A DNA stretch of 10,156 nucleotides from Sulfuritalea sp. (GTDB taxonomy: Bacteria > Pseudomonadota > Gammaproteobacteria > Burkholderiales > Rhodocyclaceae): positions 1-10,156 of the forward strand of contig JALNZB010000053.1 in assembly GCA_023229545.1 (NCBI GenBank). The letters are read 5' to 3'. The notes beneath the pieces were generated by a model that saw only the letters and a list, made by a program, of their open reading frames with translations, was not told the origin of the DNA and did not search any database. The position numbers were made by a program, and so were the translations under genes. How positions within the stretch are numbered: position 1 is the first letter of the stretch; each line of letters opens with the position of its first letter. Positions 1 through 6,459 of the stretch are shown here, piece after piece.

Positions 1-465
1 CAGCACTTTTTCCCGATTGATCGCAAGCTGACCCTGGCGCTGAACGGCGAGATAGGTCTGGCCAAGTCCTACGGCAACAAGGATCTGCCGTTTTTCAAGA
101 ACTTTTACGCTGGCGGCATCGGATCGGTGCGCGGTTTCGACTCGAACTCCCTCGGTCCCCGCGATGCCACCACCAGCGAGGCTCTGGGTGGCGACAAGCG
201 GCTGATCGGAAACGCCGAACTGCTTTTCCCGGTTCCCGGTATGGGCCAGGACAAGTCGATGCGCCTCTCCGCCTTCTTCGATGCCGGCAATGTCTGGGGC
301 TATGACGACAAATTCAGCCTGAGCGGCATGCGATACAGCGCGGGCGTGGCCCTTTCGTGGAATTCGCCGATGGGTCCGCTGAAGTTTTCCTTCGCCAACC
401 CCTTCAACAAGAAGGACGACGACAAAGTGCAGCGTATGCAGTTCCAGATGGGTTCGGTATTTTGA
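1..465 (+). CDS. bamA: BamA outer-membrane protein assembly factor, C-terminal part (5' end outside window)
   Basis: This is the last 154 residues of BamA, the beta-barrel Omp85 protein at the centre of the BAM complex that folds and inserts outer-membrane proteins. The reading frame is open from the first base, so the POTRA domains and first barrel strands lie outside the window. The visible part has the diagnostic VRGF motif of barrel loop L6 (residues 43-46 of the fragment, after GGIGS). It also has a typical late-barrel stretch (FFDAGNVWG) and the terminal strand RMQFQMGSVF, which ends in Phe as expected of the C-terminal beta-signal. It lies 24 bases upstream of skp, the same order as in E. 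coli and most proteobacteria. Identification is firm from the L6 motif, the C-terminal signal and the following genes together; another Omp85 member such as TamA is unlikely in this context. Confidence 0.95.
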   Translation, partial: QHFFPIDRKLTLALNGEIGLAKSYGNKDLPFFKNFYAGGIGSVRGFDSNSLGPRDATTSEALGGDKRLIGNAELLFPVPGMGQDKSMRLSAFFDAGNVWGYDDKFSLSGMRYSAGVALSWNSPMGPLKFSFANPFNKKDDDKVQRMQFQMGSVF

Positions 466-489
466 TCCCCTTCATAGAGTGAGAGAGTT

Positions 490-990
490 ATGCTAAAGAG
501 ATATATTCTTGCAAGTATTGCCTTCTTGTCGTTCTCGGCAGGCGTCCTGGCCGAAGGCAAGATCGGCTTCGTCAATAGCCAGAAGATATTGAACGACGCG
601 CCGCAGGCCGCGCGTGCGAAGAAAAAGATTGAAAAGGATTTTGAAAAACGCGATCAGGATCTGCAGCGCATTTCCAAGCAGTTGCAGGGCTTGCAGGAGA
701 ATCTCGACAAGAACGCCGTCACCATGGCCGAGAGCGAGCGTCGCGCCAAGGAACGCGAGTTTGGCGAACTCAACCGTGATTTCCAGCGCAAGCAGCGCGA
801 GTTCCGCGAGGATTTGAGCCAGCGCCAGAATGAGGAAATGGCGGCGATTTTCGAGCGCGTGAACAAGATCATCAAGCAGCTTGCCGAAGCCGAGAAATAC
901 GACATCATTTTCCAGGAGGCGGTCTACGCCAACCCGCGCATTGACATCACCGACAAGGTAATCAAGGCGCTGGGCGACGGCGCCAAATAA
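490..990 (+). CDS. skp: Periplasmic chaperone Skp/OmpH
   Basis: This 166-residue protein is the periplasmic holdase Skp (OmpH family), which binds unfolded outer-membrane proteins after Sec export and delivers them to BAM. Residues 1-21 form a signal peptide: positive start MLKR, a hydrophobic core, and a VLA cleavage site before EGKIGFV. The mature start GKIGFVNSQKIL is the usual OmpH opening. Residues about 35-130 are highly charged and heptad-like (many K, E, R, Q), fitting the coiled-coil tentacles of the trimeric jellyfish fold, and the C-terminal part returns to the small beta-body (YDIIFQEAVYANPRIDIT). The purine-rich stretch GAGTGAGAGAG just before the ATG serves as ribosome binding site. 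It sits between bamA (24 bases upstream) and lpxD (12 bases downstream). Confidence 0.95.
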   Translation: MLKRYILASIAFLSFSAGVLAEGKIGFVNSQKILNDAPQAARAKKKIEKDFEKRDQDLQRISKQLQGLQENLDKNAVTMAESERRAKEREFGELNRDFQRKQREFREDLSQRQNEEMAAIFERVNKIIKQLAEAEKYDIIFQEAVYANPRIDITDKVIKALGDGAK

Positions 991-1002
991 GCTGCATTTG
1001 TC

Positions 1003-2028
1003 GTGGAGCTGCGGCTCGACGAGATCGTCGCGCGTTTCGGCGGAGAAATAGTCGGCGCTGGCGACACGGCGATTTCGGGCGTCGCCACGCTGGAAGACGC
1101 CGGTCCCGGCGATCTGGCCTTTCTCGCCAATCCAAAATATGGCCATCAGCTAAGAACAACCCGCGCCGCCGCCGTCATCATGGCGCCGCCCGCCGTGGCT
1201 GGACCGGCGGCAGCGATTCTAACGCCACAGCCTTATCTCTACTACGCTCATGTTGCGCAGTGGCTCAATCCCTTGGCCGTACCCGAAGCCGGCGTTCACT
1301 CTAGCGCCGTGGTCGAGGGCGAGGTGGCAACTACCGCCAGCATCGGGCCGAATGTCTGGGTCGGCGCCGGGGCGTCGATTGGTAATGACGTGGTAATTGC
1401 CGCCAACTGTTCCATCGGCGCCGGGGTCGAGATCGGCGCCGGCAGTCGACTCGCGGCCAATGTCGCAATCTATGCCGGTTGCCGGTTGGGCGCACGCTGC
1501 CTGGTCCATTCCGGAGCGGTGATCGGCGCCGACGGCTTTGGCTTCGCCCGCGAAGCGACCGGTGCCTGGGTCAAGATTCCTCAAATGGGACGCGTGCTGA
1601 TCGGCGACGATGTCGAGATTGGCGCCGGTACCACCATTGATCGCGGCGCGCTGGGCGACACGGTGATTGCCGATGGCGTCAAACTCGACAACCAGATACA
1701 AGTGGCTCACAACGTGCAGATCGGCGCCCACACGGCGATGGCGGGTTGTGTCGGCATCGCTGGCAGCGCCGTGATCGGCGCGCGTTGCACGGTGGGCGGA
1801 GGCGCGGTGATCCTCGGCCACCTGCACATCGCCGATGATGTCAATGTGTCAGCGGGAACACTGGTGACGAAATCGATTCACACCGCAGGCACCTACAGCG
1901 GCGCGGTGCCTTTTCTCGAACATGGCGACTGGCTCAAAAATTTTTCGCGGCTGCGCCATCTGGATGCGATGGCCGATAAAATTCGTGCCCTTGAACAGCG
2001 GCTTGCCGCACTGGAGAAAAAATCATGA
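1003..2028 (+). CDS. lpxD: UDP-3-O-(3-hydroxyacyl)glucosamine N-acyltransferase LpxD
   Basis: LpxD adds the second 3-hydroxyacyl chain, from acyl-ACP, to the 2-amino group of UDP-3-O-acylglucosamine in lipid A synthesis in the cytoplasm. The 341-residue length is close to or equal to the E. coli enzyme. Residues about 1-95 form the uridine-binding domain (RLDEIVARFGGEIVG, then DLAFLANPKY). Residues about 96-290 are a left-handed beta-helix of hexapeptide repeats of the type IGxxVx/IGAGxx. His236, in NQIQVAHNVQIG, corresponds to the catalytic His239 of E. coli. The C-terminal ~35 residues form a charged helix that packs in the trimer. The start is GTG at 1003 with only a weak Shine-Dalgarno in front; the encoded MELRLDEIVARFGG is a normal LpxD start and no better upstream start exists. 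Its stop overlaps the fabZ start by four bases (ATGA). Confidence 0.96.
   Translation: MELRLDEIVARFGGEIVGAGDTAISGVATLEDAGPGDLAFLANPKYGHQLRTTRAAAVIMAPPAVAGPAAAILTPQPYLYYAHVAQWLNPLAVPEAGVHSSAVVEGEVATTASIGPNVWVGAGASIGNDVVIAANCSIGAGVEIGAGSRLAANVAIYAGCRLGARCLVHSGAVIGADGFGFAREATGAWVKIPQMGRVLIGDDVEIGAGTTIDRGALGDTVIADGVKLDNQIQVAHNVQIGAHTAMAGCVGIAGSAVIGARCTVGGGAVILGHLHIADDVNVSAGTLVTKSIHTAGTYSGAVPFLEHGDWLKNFSRLRHLDAMADKIRALEQRLAALEKKS
2013..2016 (+). promoter_or_regulatory. Ribosome binding site of fabZ
   Basis: GGAG lies 8 bases before the ATG at 2025, inside the last lpxD codons. It favours the start at 2025 over the internal ATG at 2064, which has no comparable purine-rich stretch in front. Confidence 0.6.
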
Positions 2029-2504
2029 GCAATTCCACTGCCAGCGCGGCGACCGATTCCCGCATGGATATTCACGAAATCCTCAATTATCTGCCGCATC
2101 GCTATCCGATCCTGCTGGTTGATCGCGTACTGGAGGTGATTCCTGGCGAACGCATCACCGCCTTGAAGAACGTCACGATGAACGAGCCGTTTTTCCCCGG
2201 ACACTACCCGCATCACCCGGTGATGCCCGGCGTGCTGGTGATCGAAGCGATGGCGCAGACGGCGGCGATTCTGTCTTTCAAGACCATGGGCAGCAAACCC
2301 GACGGCAAGTCGGTGTATTACTTCGTCGGCATTGACAACGCGCGCTTCAAGAAGCCGGTCAGCCCCGGCGATCAACTGGTGATCGATGTCACGCTCGGTG
2401 CCAACAAGCGCGGCATGTGGAAATTCTCGGCAACGGCCAAGGTGGATGGTCAACTGGCGGCTGAAGCCGATCTGATCTGCGCCGTTCGCCCGACGACGTC
2501 CTGA
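2025..2504 (+). CDS. fabZ: 3-hydroxyacyl-[acyl-carrier-protein] dehydratase FabZ
   Basis: FabZ dehydrates 3-hydroxyacyl-ACP to trans-2-enoyl-ACP in type II fatty acid synthesis. It competes with LpxA and LpxD for the same hydroxyacyl-ACP pool, which is why it is embedded in the lipid A operon. The 159-residue hotdog-fold protein has LPHRYPILLVDRV near the N-terminus and FFPGHYPHHPVMPGVLVIEAMAQ around the active site. His60 and Glu74 are the catalytic pair, with the same 14-residue spacing as His49/Glu63 of the Pseudomonas enzyme. The first 13 residues (Ser/Ala/Thr-rich) go beyond the shorter family members that begin at the internal Met14 (2064). The ATG at 2025 is chosen because it overlaps the lpxD stop as ATGA and has a GGAG in front. 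It shares one base with lpxA (TGATG). Confidence 0.96.
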   Translation: MSNSTASAATDSRMDIHEILNYLPHRYPILLVDRVLEVIPGERITALKNVTMNEPFFPGHYPHHPVMPGVLVIEAMAQTAAILSFKTMGSKPDGKSVYYFVGIDNARFKKPVSPGDQLVIDVTLGANKRGMWKFSATAKVDGQLAAEADLICAVRPTTS

Positions 2505-3277
2505 TGAGTGTTCATCCCAGCGCCATCGTCCATCCCGGGGCGCGGCTCGGCGGCGGCGTTGTCGTCGGCCCGTATTCGATTGTCGGCGAGCACGTCGAAA
2601 TAGGCGACGGCACCGTCATCGGTCCCCATGTCGTACTCTCCGGCCACACCAGGATCGGCCGTGACAATCGCATTTTCCAGTTTTGTTCCATCGGCGAGCA
2701 GCCGCAGGACAAGAAATACGCCGGCGAACCGACGCGTCTTGAAATAGGCGACCGCAACACCATTCGCGAGTTCTGCACCTTCAATTGCGGCACCGCGCAG
2801 GATGTCGGCGTCACCCGGCTGGGCAACGACAACTGGATCATGGCTTATGTCCATCTGGCGCACGACTGTCAGATCGGCAACCAGACCATTTTCGCCAACA
2901 ACGCACAGTTGGCCGGTCATGTGCAGGTCGGCGACTGGGCCATTCTCGGCGGCTTCACCGTCGTGCATCAGTTCGTGCGCATCGGCGCCCACAGCATCAC
3001 GGCGATGGGGACCATATTGTTGCAGGATCTGCCGCCGTTCGTCATGGCCGCCGGCAATCCCGCCGCGCCGCGCAGCATCAATGCCGAAGGTCTCAAGCGG
3101 CGTGGCTTTTCGGTCGGTGCCGTGGCCGCGATTCGACGCGCCTACAAGACCCTGTACAAAAGCGGCCTGAAGCTCGATGAGGCGCGCGCCGGCATTGAGG
3201 CCGAGTCGGCCACCGCGCCGGAACTGAGCCTGCTCGCCGGCTTTCTCGCGGCGCCGGGACGAGGGATCATCCGCTGA
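2504..3277 (+). CDS. lpxA: UDP-N-acetylglucosamine O-acyltransferase LpxA
   Basis: LpxA catalyses the first step of lipid A synthesis, transferring a 3-hydroxyacyl chain from ACP to the 3-OH of UDP-GlcNAc. The 257-residue protein (E. coli 262) begins with hexapeptide-repeat coils (VHPGARLGGGVVVGPYSIVG and on). It then shows AGEPTRLEIGDRNTIREF and the active-site stretch VHLAHDCQIGN, where His120 corresponds to catalytic His125 of E. coli and His117 to His122. The C-terminal helical domain starts around NAEGLKRRGFSVGAV. The residue aligning with the acyl-ruler Gly173 of E. coli is Met168 (in AHSITAMGTILLQD), which suggests preference for a shorter, C10 hydroxyacyl chain. The ATG shares its first base with the fabZ stop (TGATG), and the stop overlaps lpxB the same way. 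Confidence 0.97.
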   Translation: MSVHPSAIVHPGARLGGGVVVGPYSIVGEHVEIGDGTVIGPHVVLSGHTRIGRDNRIFQFCSIGEQPQDKKYAGEPTRLEIGDRNTIREFCTFNCGTAQDVGVTRLGNDNWIMAYVHLAHDCQIGNQTIFANNAQLAGHVQVGDWAILGGFTVVHQFVRIGAHSITAMGTILLQDLPPFVMAAGNPAAPRSINAEGLKRRGFSVGAVAAIRRAYKTLYKSGLKLDEARAGIEAESATAPELSLLAGFLAAPGRGIIR

Positions 3278-4419
3278 TGGTGCGAATTGCCATGGTGGCG
3301 GGTGAAGCTTCCAGCGACCAGTTGGCCGCACATCTCATCACCGCATTGAAGCAGCATTTACCCGACGCGCGGTTTTACGGCATCGGCGGACCCAGGATGC
3401 AGCGCGAAGGCTTCGATTCGCTGTGGCCGGCGGAGACGCTTGCGGTTCGCGGCTATGCCGAAGTCCTGCGGCACTATCGAGCCATCACCAGCATGCGTCG
3501 CGGACTTCTGCGCCGGCTGCTGAACGACAAGCCGGACATCTTCATCGGCGTCGACGGCTCGGATTTCAATCTCTGGCTGGAAAAACGCCTCAAACGCAGC
3601 GGAATTCCGACCATTCACTTTGTCAGTCCGTCGATCTGGGCCTGGCGCAAGAACCGGATGGAGAAGATCATCCAGTCGGTAACTCACATTCTCGCCCTGT
3701 ATCCCTTCGAACCCGATCTCTACCAGGGCACGGCGGTCAAGTGCAGCTATGTCGGTCATCCGCTGGCCGATGTGATTCCGCTTGAAATCGATCAGCGCGC
3801 GGTGCGCGAACGGCTTGGCGTGGCACCGGATCGGCCGGTGTTTGCACTGCTGCCGGGCAGCCGCCAGTCCGAGCTGCACTTCATGGCCGAGACATTTATC
3901 GAGGCCGCCAAGCTGCTGTTGGCGCGTTATCCAAGCGCGCAGTTCCTGGTACCGCTGGCATCCAGGGAAACACGACTGCAATTCGAAACAGCGCTATGGA
4001 AGTTGAAGGCCGACGAGCTGCCCTTTACCCTGATGTTCGGTCATGCCGCCGAAGCGGTCGCCGCCAGCGATGCGGTGCTGGTGGCGAGCGGCACGGCGAC
4101 GCTGGAAACCGCTCTGGTCGGTCGACCCATGGTGATCGCCTACAAGATGTCGCCGTGGTCCTGGCGCTTGATGCGCGGCATGCGCTACCTGCCCTGGGTA
4201 GGACTGCCGAATATTCTCGCCGGTCGTTATGTCGTTCCCGAATTCCTTCAGGAAGAAGCGACGCCGGAAAACCTTGCCCAGGCGTTGGGCAATCTGCTGG
4301 TCGACCGTCAGGCTCGCGCCGGTATTGCCCGCGTCTTCGCCGGCATCCATCGCCTGCTGCGCCAGGACACCGCGCAGAAAGCCGCCGACGCGGTGTTGCC
4401 TTACCTGCAAAGAACATGA
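3277..4419 (+). CDS. lpxB: Lipid-A-disaccharide synthase LpxB
   Basis: LpxB is a family GT19 inverting glycosyltransferase at the inner-membrane face. It joins UDP-2,3-diacylglucosamine to lipid X to give the beta-1,6-linked lipid A disaccharide, releasing UDP. The 380-residue length matches the family (E. coli 382). Visible landmarks in order are MVAGEASSDQLAAHLI (residues about 6-21), GIGGPRMQ, and GVDGSDFNLWLE, whose Asp93 aligns with the essential Asp98 of E. coli. These are followed by IHFVSPSIWAWRKNR, LLPGSRQSE near residue 195 (start of the second Rossmann domain), ASGTATLETALVG and GLPNILAGR. The start ATG shares a base with the lpxA stop; a GAGGG at 3261-3265 may act as ribosome binding site at slightly long spacing. 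The stop overlaps the start of rnhB. Confidence 0.97.
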   Translation: MVRIAMVAGEASSDQLAAHLITALKQHLPDARFYGIGGPRMQREGFDSLWPAETLAVRGYAEVLRHYRAITSMRRGLLRRLLNDKPDIFIGVDGSDFNLWLEKRLKRSGIPTIHFVSPSIWAWRKNRMEKIIQSVTHILALYPFEPDLYQGTAVKCSYVGHPLADVIPLEIDQRAVRERLGVAPDRPVFALLPGSRQSELHFMAETFIEAAKLLLARYPSAQFLVPLASRETRLQFETALWKLKADELPFTLMFGHAAEAVAASDAVLVASGTATLETALVGRPMVIAYKMSPWSWRLMRGMRYLPWVGLPNILAGRYVVPEFLQEEATPENLAQALGNLLVDRQARAGIARVFAGIHRLLRQDTAQKAADAVLPYLQRT

Positions 4420-4991
4420 TGCATTGGGTCTGCGGCGTCGACGAGGCTGGGCGCGGTCCGCTTGCGGGGCCGGTTTATGCCGCCGCCGTGATCCTCGATC
4501 CGGCGCGTCCCATCGCAGGTCTGGCCGACTCCAAGAAACTCTCCGAACGCAGGCGCGAATGCCTGGCCCTGGAAATCCGCGACAAGGCGCTGGCTTTCGG
4601 CATTGCCTGGGCATCGGTCGAGGAAATCGACAGCATCAATATTTTGCAGGCGACGCTGCTGGCCATGCGCCGCGCCGTCGAGGCGCTCGCCGTACAACCC
4701 GCCGAGGCACTGATCGATGGCAACCGCTGCCCGTTACTGGCGATGCCAGCGCGCGCCATCATTCGCGGCGATGCCACGGAGCCAGCGATTTCGGCTGCGT
4801 CGATTCTCGCCAAGACGGCGCGCGACGCCGAAATGCGGCGTATTCATGAAGCATTTCCGCAGTACGCGCTGGATCGCCACAAGGGCTATGACACCCTGGC
4901 GCACCGTGCCGCGCTGAAGCTGCACGGCCCCGCATGGTTTCACCGCAAGAGCTTCGCGCCGGTAAGAGTCTTGCTCGAAGGATCGCGATGA
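4416..4991 (+). CDS. rnhB: Ribonuclease HII
   Basis: RNase HII cuts the RNA strand of RNA-DNA hybrids and nicks 5' of single ribonucleotides in DNA to start their removal. The 191-residue protein carries GVDEAGRGPLAGPV at the N-terminus, DSKKLSE, IDGNR, IIRGDATEP and SAASILAKTARDAEM. The metal-binding carboxylates are Asp9, Glu10, Asp101 and Asp119 by alignment with the family D-E-D-D set, so the enzyme looks intact. Two adjacent ATG codons (4416 and 4419) could start it. The first gives the ATGA overlap with the lpxB stop used throughout this operon and is preferred; the choice changes one residue. Its place after lpxB is the conserved proteobacterial arrangement; in E. coli dnaE follows, here a methyltransferase gene does. 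Confidence 0.95.
   Translation: MMHWVCGVDEAGRGPLAGPVYAAAVILDPARPIAGLADSKKLSERRRECLALEIRDKALAFGIAWASVEEIDSINILQATLLAMRRAVEALAVQPAEALIDGNRCPLLAMPARAIIRGDATEPAISAASILAKTARDAEMRRIHEAFPQYALDRHKGYDTLAHRAALKLHGPAWFHRKSFAPVRVLLEGSR
4977..4982 (+). promoter_or_regulatory. Ribosome binding site of the RNA methyltransferase gene
   Basis: GAAGGA lies 5 bases before the ATG at 4988, within the end of rnhB. It decides the start at 4988 over an in-frame ATG 54 bases upstream that lies inside rnhB and has no such signal. Confidence 0.65.
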
Positions 4992-5818
4992 GCGATGCCC
5001 GTCGCATCACGTCGCGCGACAATTCCGTCTTCAAGGCGCTGCGCGCGCTGGTTGCCGATCCTCGGCGGCACGGGCGCACATTGCTCGACGGCGTTCATCT
5101 GGTGACTAGCTGTTTTGCCCGAGGCATTGCCGTGAAGCAACTTCTGGTGAGTGAAAGCGGCCAGCGCAATGCGGAAATTGTCACGCTGCTGCAAGGGGCC
5201 GGAACCGTCGAGTGCGTGGTTCTGCGCGACAGCTTGTTCCGCGAGATTTCCGGGGTCAGCACCCCGACGGGCATCGCCGCCGTGATCGACATACCACCGG
5301 TAGCTTCGGGCGAACTGACGGGCGATGCCGTGCTGCTCGACGCGGTGCAGGATGCCGGCAATGTCGGCGCCATCCTGCGCTCGACCGCCGCCGCCGGCGT
5401 GCGTGATGTGCTGCTGGGACCGGGCTGCGCCGGCGCGTGGACGTCGCGCGTGTTGCGCGCGGGACAAGGCGCGCACTTCTCGCTGGCGATCCGCGAACAG
5501 GTCGATCTGGCGGCGGTGCTGGCGACCTGCTCCGGTATCTCGGTCGCCACTGTCGCCCGTGGTGGCGTCAGTCTCCATGAACTCGATCTGACCGGGCCGA
5601 CACTCTGGCTGGTGGGCAACGAAGGCGCGGGGCTGTCTGCGGAACTCATTGCGGCAGCAAAAGTTCGCGCCACAATTCCACTTGCCAGCGGCACCGAGTC
5701 ACTCAACGTGGCGGCGGCAACCGCAGTGTGCCTGTTCGAGGCGCGCCGTCAGCGCGCGACAATCCTGAAAACAAACAGGCCCGCACAAGGCGGGCCTGAA
5801 AGAAACCTGAAGCGCTGA
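4988..5818 (+). CDS. TrmH/SpoU-family RNA 2'-O-ribose methyltransferase
   Basis: This is a 276-residue SPOUT-class enzyme expected to methylate a ribose 2'-OH in rRNA or tRNA using S-adenosylmethionine. Residues about 5-105 form the L30e-like substrate-binding domain (ITSRDNSVFKALRALVADP, then LLDGVHLV and EISGVSTPTGIAAVI). Residues about 114-255 form the knotted catalytic domain: motif 1 DAGNVGAILRS (Asn125, Arg131), motif 2 LVGNEGAGLS (about 208-217), motif 3 IPLASGTESLNVAAATAVCLFE. The exact target cannot be read from sequence; RlmB-like or TsnR-like names would be guesses. The start overlaps the rnhB stop as ATGA. The last ~19 residues, after the conserved fold, are Lys/Arg/Pro/Gly-rich and are encoded across the intrinsic terminator of the convergent HU gene, so this tail may have no function of its own. 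Confidence 0.9.
   Translation: MSDARRITSRDNSVFKALRALVADPRRHGRTLLDGVHLVTSCFARGIAVKQLLVSESGQRNAEIVTLLQGAGTVECVVLRDSLFREISGVSTPTGIAAVIDIPPVASGELTGDAVLLDAVQDAGNVGAILRSTAAAGVRDVLLGPGCAGAWTSRVLRAGQGAHFSLAIREQVDLAAVLATCSGISVATVARGGVSLHELDLTGPTLWLVGNEGAGLSAELIAAAKVRATIPLASGTESLNVAAATAVCLFEARRQRATILKTNRPAQGGPERNLKR
5767..5798 (-). terminator. Intrinsic (Rho-independent) terminator of the HU gene
   Basis: A perfect 9-bp GC-rich stem (CAGGCCCGC at 5776-5784, GCGGGCCTG at 5790-5798) encloses a 5-base loop. On the - strand it is followed by TTTGTTTTC (5775 down to 5767), a usable U-tract. It begins 23 bases after the HU stop. On the + strand the hairpin is followed by AAAGAAACC, so it should terminate only - strand transcription. 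The whole structure lies within the last codons of the + strand methyltransferase gene. Confidence 0.85.
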
Positions 5819-5821
5819 TTC

Positions 5822-6118
5822 TTACTTCTTCTTGGCGGCCTTCTTGCCGGCAACGGCAGCCTTGAAGGTCGCGCCGGCCGTGAAGCGCGGCACGGTGGTG
5901 GCGGCGATCTTGAGTTCCTTGCCTGTTTGCGGGTTGCGGCCAATACGCGCCGCGCGCTTCGACGACTTGAAGCTGCCAAAGCCAACCAGGGTAACGCTGT
6001 CACCCTTGGAAACGGCCTTGACGATGGCAGCCATCACAGCAGACAGTGCCTTCTCGGCGGCGGCCTTGCTGATATCGGCTTCCTTGGCGGTGATTTCGAT
6101 CAGTTCAGACTTGTTCAT
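5822..6118 (-). CDS. hupB: Nucleoid-associated DNA-binding protein HU
   Basis: HU is a small abundant histone-like protein that bends and compacts DNA as a dimer. The 98-residue sequence begins MNKSELIEI and has the helical dimer core (ADISKAAAEKALSAVMAAIV). It continues with GDSVTLVGFGSF and the beta-arm RAARIGRNPQTGKELKIAA, whose Pro in GRNPQTG is the residue that intercalates into DNA. It ends in a basic tail AGKKAAKKK, about eight residues beyond the E. coli length and resembling tails seen in betaproteobacterial HU. The frame is open further upstream, but the homologous start MNKS and a GAGG (6125-6128) six bases before it fix the ATG at 6118. It converges on the methyltransferase gene with only 3 bases between stops. 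Whether HU alpha- or beta-type cannot be decided; hupB is the usual betaproteobacterial name. Confidence 0.95.
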   Translation of the reverse strand: MNKSELIEITAKEADISKAAAEKALSAVMAAIVKAVSKGDSVTLVGFGSFKSSKRAARIGRNPQTGKELKIAATTVPRFTAGATFKAAVAGKKAAKKK

Positions 6119-6124
6119 GTGTGA

Positions 6125-6128
6125 CCTC
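6125..6128 (-). promoter_or_regulatory. Ribosome binding site of the HU gene
   Basis: On the - strand GAGG lies 6 bases before the ATG at 6118. It supports MNKSELIE as the true start rather than the in-frame ATG 78 bases further upstream. Confidence 0.7.
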
Positions 6129-6161
6129 GTGGGAGTGATGATGATGGTAGTGGCGGGTTGA

Positions 6162-6192
6162 ATTCTATGCGAATGGTAACGCGAAGTGACAA
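6162..6192 (-). promoter_or_regulatory. Candidate sigma-70 promoter of the HU gene
   Basis: Reading the - strand, TTGTCA (6192-6187, five of six bases of the -35 consensus) is followed after 19 bases by TAGAAT (6167-6162, five of six of the -10 consensus). The spacing is longer than the ideal 17, so this is a candidate only. It would start transcription roughly 35 bases upstream of the HU start codon. An imperfect palindrome covers the -35 element (see 6188-6205). Confidence 0.4.
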
Positions 6193-6205
6193 ACAATTTT
6201 TTGTC
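6188..6205. repeat. Inverted repeat over the candidate HU -35 element
   Basis: GACAAA (6188-6193) and TTTGTC (6200-6205) are perfect 6-base arms around a 6-base AT-rich centre. The left arm overlaps the candidate -35 hexamer of the HU promoter, so it could be an operator, but no regulator can be named and a short AT-rich dyad can arise by chance. Confidence 0.35.
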
Positions 6206-6360
6206 GGAACGGAACTTTTTTTAAATTTGTAGTAATCCTTGGCAGGATCGGACCAAAGACCGGGGTCCGGGGTCATCCAGGTCGTTGCAATGAACGATCG
6301 GCGGTTGTCGGCATCAGCGAATAATCCGTCGACCGGGGGAGGTGCGCAGGCAAAGGCGAT

Positions 6361-6417
6361 AAAATTGCCCGAGGCTTGCAGGCAAGCGGGCTTCCGTGGC
6401 AGGATTCCATCAATTTT
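6361..6417. repeat. Nested inverted repeats upstream of nfeD
   Basis: AAAATTG (6361-6367) is perfectly repeated in inverse as CAATTTT (6411-6417). Inside is GCTTGC (6374-6379) with GCAAGC (6382-6387), able to form a short hairpin. The octamer TTGCCCGA also occurs twice in direct orientation (6365-6372 and 6416-6423). The element ends 52 bases before the nfeD start and could be a regulator site or a leader-RNA structure. Confidence 0.35.
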
Positions 6418-6450
6418 GCCCGACGGTCGCCCCATCACCCGAAGTCGTCA

Positions 6451-6459
6451 AGGAAAGGA
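6451..6459 (+). promoter_or_regulatory. Ribosome binding site of nfeD
   Basis: AGGAAAGGA ends 10 bases before the ATG at 6470. It is the only strong Shine-Dalgarno-like stretch in front of an in-frame ATG here, and it sets the start at the membrane-segment-proximal methionine. Confidence 0.65.

Noticed and set aside
493..1146. Long - strand open frame opposite skp (217 codons), and similar antisense frames opposite lpxD, lpxA, lpxB and the glycosylase
   Set aside because: They are opposite well-recognised genes in GC-rich DNA, show no family motifs, and have compositions typical of antisense shadows.
1300..1900. Recurring ATCGGCGCC-like words in lpxD and lpxA as DNA-level repeats
   Set aside because: They follow from the I-G-A/x hexapeptide repeats of the beta-helix proteins and need no other explanation.
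3996..4415. 140-codon in-frame extension upstream of rnhB
   Set aside because: It overlaps lpxB out of frame and is Arg/Ser-rich. RNase HII homology begins only at 4416, where the ATGA coupling lies.
6245..6278. GGAT..GGACC / GGTCC..ATCC dyad as a terminator
   Set aside because: The stem is interrupted by an unequal internal loop, no T-run follows on either strand, and no gene ends nearby.
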